From assembly GCF_002414845.1 (NCBI RefSeq), contig NZ_DIAX01000034.1, forward strand, positions 70,532 through 78,427: a stretch of 7,896 bases of DNA, written 5' to 3'. The translations under genes and the position numbers were made by a program. Under the pieces are notes generated by a model that made no database searches, had not been told where the DNA came from, and worked only from the letters and a program-made list of their open reading frames with translations. Source of the stretch: Gordonia sp. UBA5067 (GTDB lineage: Bacteria; Actinomycetota; Actinomycetes; Mycobacteriales; Mycobacteriaceae). Of the stretch, positions 6,768-7,896 are shown piece after piece (the first letter of the stretch is position 1; the number at the start of each line of letters is the position of its first letter).

Positions 6768-7896
6768 CTACCGCACGGTCATCAGGAGTGCCGACGGGGT
6801 GGTCAGGGGTAGCCGGTAGCGGCCGCTGCGCCGATTCGCCCGCTCGGTTGCCCGGGGGGTGAAGCCGCCGGCCGCGGTGACCGTGGCGGCGGCATACCGC
6901 GTTCCGCTGAGGGCGTCCGGTGATGGGGCGGTCAGCCGGGCGACCTCGGCGTCGCCGGCGGATCCGCCGGCCACGTTGACCACGATGCGGCCGCGGAAGG
7001 CGCGGTCGAGGTTGTCGACGATGACCTTCACCGAACCATCGCCCATCCGCACCGCATGCGCGGTGATGCTGGCACCACCGGCGTCGACGGTCACCGGCAG
7101 GATTGCGCCGCCCACCATTTGATGAACCATCAGGGTGCCGTAGTAGTTGGGGTTGACCTGCGCGGTGTCGCTGCGTTTCGCGGCGGGACTGCCGAAGCAG
7201 AACACCGGATAGCTCTGGCAGTCGTCGACCTGGTTGTGCAGGTTGACGCCGGTGACTCCGAGGCGGGCCGCCGTCATCAAATAGTCGACGGTCCATAGTG
7301 CTGCGCCGAAGGAGTTGGTGACGCCCTCACGTCCCTCTCTCGCCACGGAGTTGGTTTCCGCCAACTGCGGCCGCAACCCGGCACGGTGGGCCAGCGCGGT
7401 GAACTGGCTCAGGAATTTCGTCTGCCGGGCCCGGGTATCGGGGGACAGCAGTCCGTCGACGGTGGGCAGCGCGCCGGCCGCGCGTGCCGCGGCGACGGGA
7501 ACGCCGAGGCGGGTGATGTTCACAAACGGGTAGTAGTGTTGGTTGAGGGTGCGGCTCTGCTTACCGAAGGCTTGTACATAGGCGGTCAACCACGGCGCAA
7601 CCATCGACGGCCACAGCTGATTGTCGATTGCGGGGATTCCCACCGCGCCGGCCGCGGTGTTGGGACCGTCGAAACGTACCGCCCCGGCGGCGGCGCGGAT
7701 GGCTTGGCGATAGACCCTGGCGTCACGGATGTAGCCCTGCGGGTCATAGGGGCGGCGGGTGCCACCCGGCGCTTGGAGGACGTGGACGTTGGGCTCGTTG
7801 CCGATTTGGATGGCGCGCAGGCCGGCGCCGAGGCGTCGCGTCGCGGCCGCGGCTTCGTTGGCGGCGGCGGCGGGATCGAAATGCCCGAGGTTCACC
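6768..7896 (-). CDS. GH79-like glycoside hydrolase, N-terminus outside window
   Basis: Partial gene: the frame is open to the right edge, and the GTG at 7893-7895 reads best as an internal Val in a VNLGHFDP strand, so about 375 C-terminal residues are seen. It resembles glycoside hydrolase family 79 (beta-glucuronidase/heparanase type). Visible residues 1-245 look like the later part of a TIM barrel with GNEP (Glu34, expected acid/base) and QLAETNS (Glu180, expected nucleophile), the two-glutamate pair of clan GH-A retaining enzymes. Residues 250-375 look like the small C-terminal beta domain of this family (HQMVGGAILPV, DGSVKVIVDNLD, then a Leu/Thr-rich end). Cys226 and Cys233 flank a short loop and may form a disulfide, which would fit an extracytoplasmic enzyme, but the signal region is not in view. 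The substrate, perhaps a uronic-acid-containing glycan, is inference. It is upstream of and closely linked to the phosphodiesterase gene. Confidence 0.78.
   Translation of the reverse strand, partial: VNLGHFDPAAAANEAAAATRRLGAGLRAIQIGNEPNVHVLQAPGGTRRPYDPQGYIRDARVYRQAIRAAAGAVRFDGPNTAAGAVGIPAIDNQLWPSMVAPWLTAYVQAFGKQSRTLNQHYYPFVNITRLGVPVAAARAAGALPTVDGLLSPDTRARQTKFLSQFTALAHRAGLRPQLAETNSVAREGREGVTNSFGAALWTVDYLMTAARLGVTGVNLHNQVDDCQSYPVFCFGSPAAKRSDTAQVNPNYYGTLMVHQMVGGAILPVTVDAGGASITAHAVRMGDGSVKVIVDNLDRAFRGRIVVNVAGGSAGDAEVARLTAPSPDALSGTRYAAATVTAAGGFTPRATERANRRSGRYRLPLTTPSALLMTVR

Noticed and set aside
5778..6812. A 344-codon plus-strand open frame opposite the phosphodiesterase gene.
   Set aside because: It is antisense to a gene with a full set of catalytic motifs, its product is Gly/Arg/Val-rich without recognisable domains or signal, and long antisense frames are common in high-GC DNA.
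5884..7296. A 470-codon minus-strand frame crossing the hydrolase and phosphodiesterase genes.
   Set aside because: Its product is extremely Arg/Pro-rich and low in complexity, typical of an out-of-frame reading of GC-rich coding DNA; both real genes are well supported.

Overview
The window is high-GC DNA with actinobacterial character, most like a Mycobacteriales chromosome such as Gordonia, Williamsia or a relative. This rests on base composition, Ala/Arg/Pro/Val-rich proteins, candidate leaderless genes and the mix of exported enzymes; no taxonomic marker gene is present, so the genus is a guess. I see no RNA gene, insertion sequence, CRISPR array, phage gene or origin.

Layout. Two plus-strand genes fill the left third: an M23-like lipoprotein (47-1318) and a secreted LIP-family lipase (1526-2788). 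The gap between them is A/T-richer than its surroundings and holds a dense cluster of dyad symmetries. They converge on a block of four minus-strand genes. In transcription order these are a GH79-like glycoside hydrolase cut by the right edge (7896-6768), a nucleotide-pyrophosphatase/alkaline-phosphatase-superfamily phosphodiesterase (6764-5634), a secreted SMP-30-like beta-propeller (5532-4600) and a large exported protein of unknown function (4580-2952). The convergent gap 2789-2951 carries GC-rich hairpins that may be a terminator.

Organisation. The hydrolase and phosphodiesterase are separated by 3 bases and are probably translationally coupled. A 101-base gap with an inverted repeat and a candidate promoter precedes the propeller gene. 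The unknown exported protein starts 19 bases after the propeller gene stops. Three genes (47, 5532, 4580) have a TANNNT hexamer exactly 6 bases before the ATG, which would place the transcription start on the A of the start codon and make the mRNAs leaderless.

Function. Four proteins have export signals (one lipoprotein, three Sec-type), and the phosphodiesterase looks cytoplasmic. The theme is cell-envelope or extracellular hydrolysis: peptidoglycan-type fold, lipid esters, glycosides, phosphodiesters. Nothing ties all six genes into one pathway, and I do not see a convincing new defence or mobile system. The items most worth a second look are the altered first metal-binding motif of the M23 protein, the repeated leaderless promoter layout, the dyad cluster before the lipase, and the unrecognised 542-residue exported protein beside the propeller.
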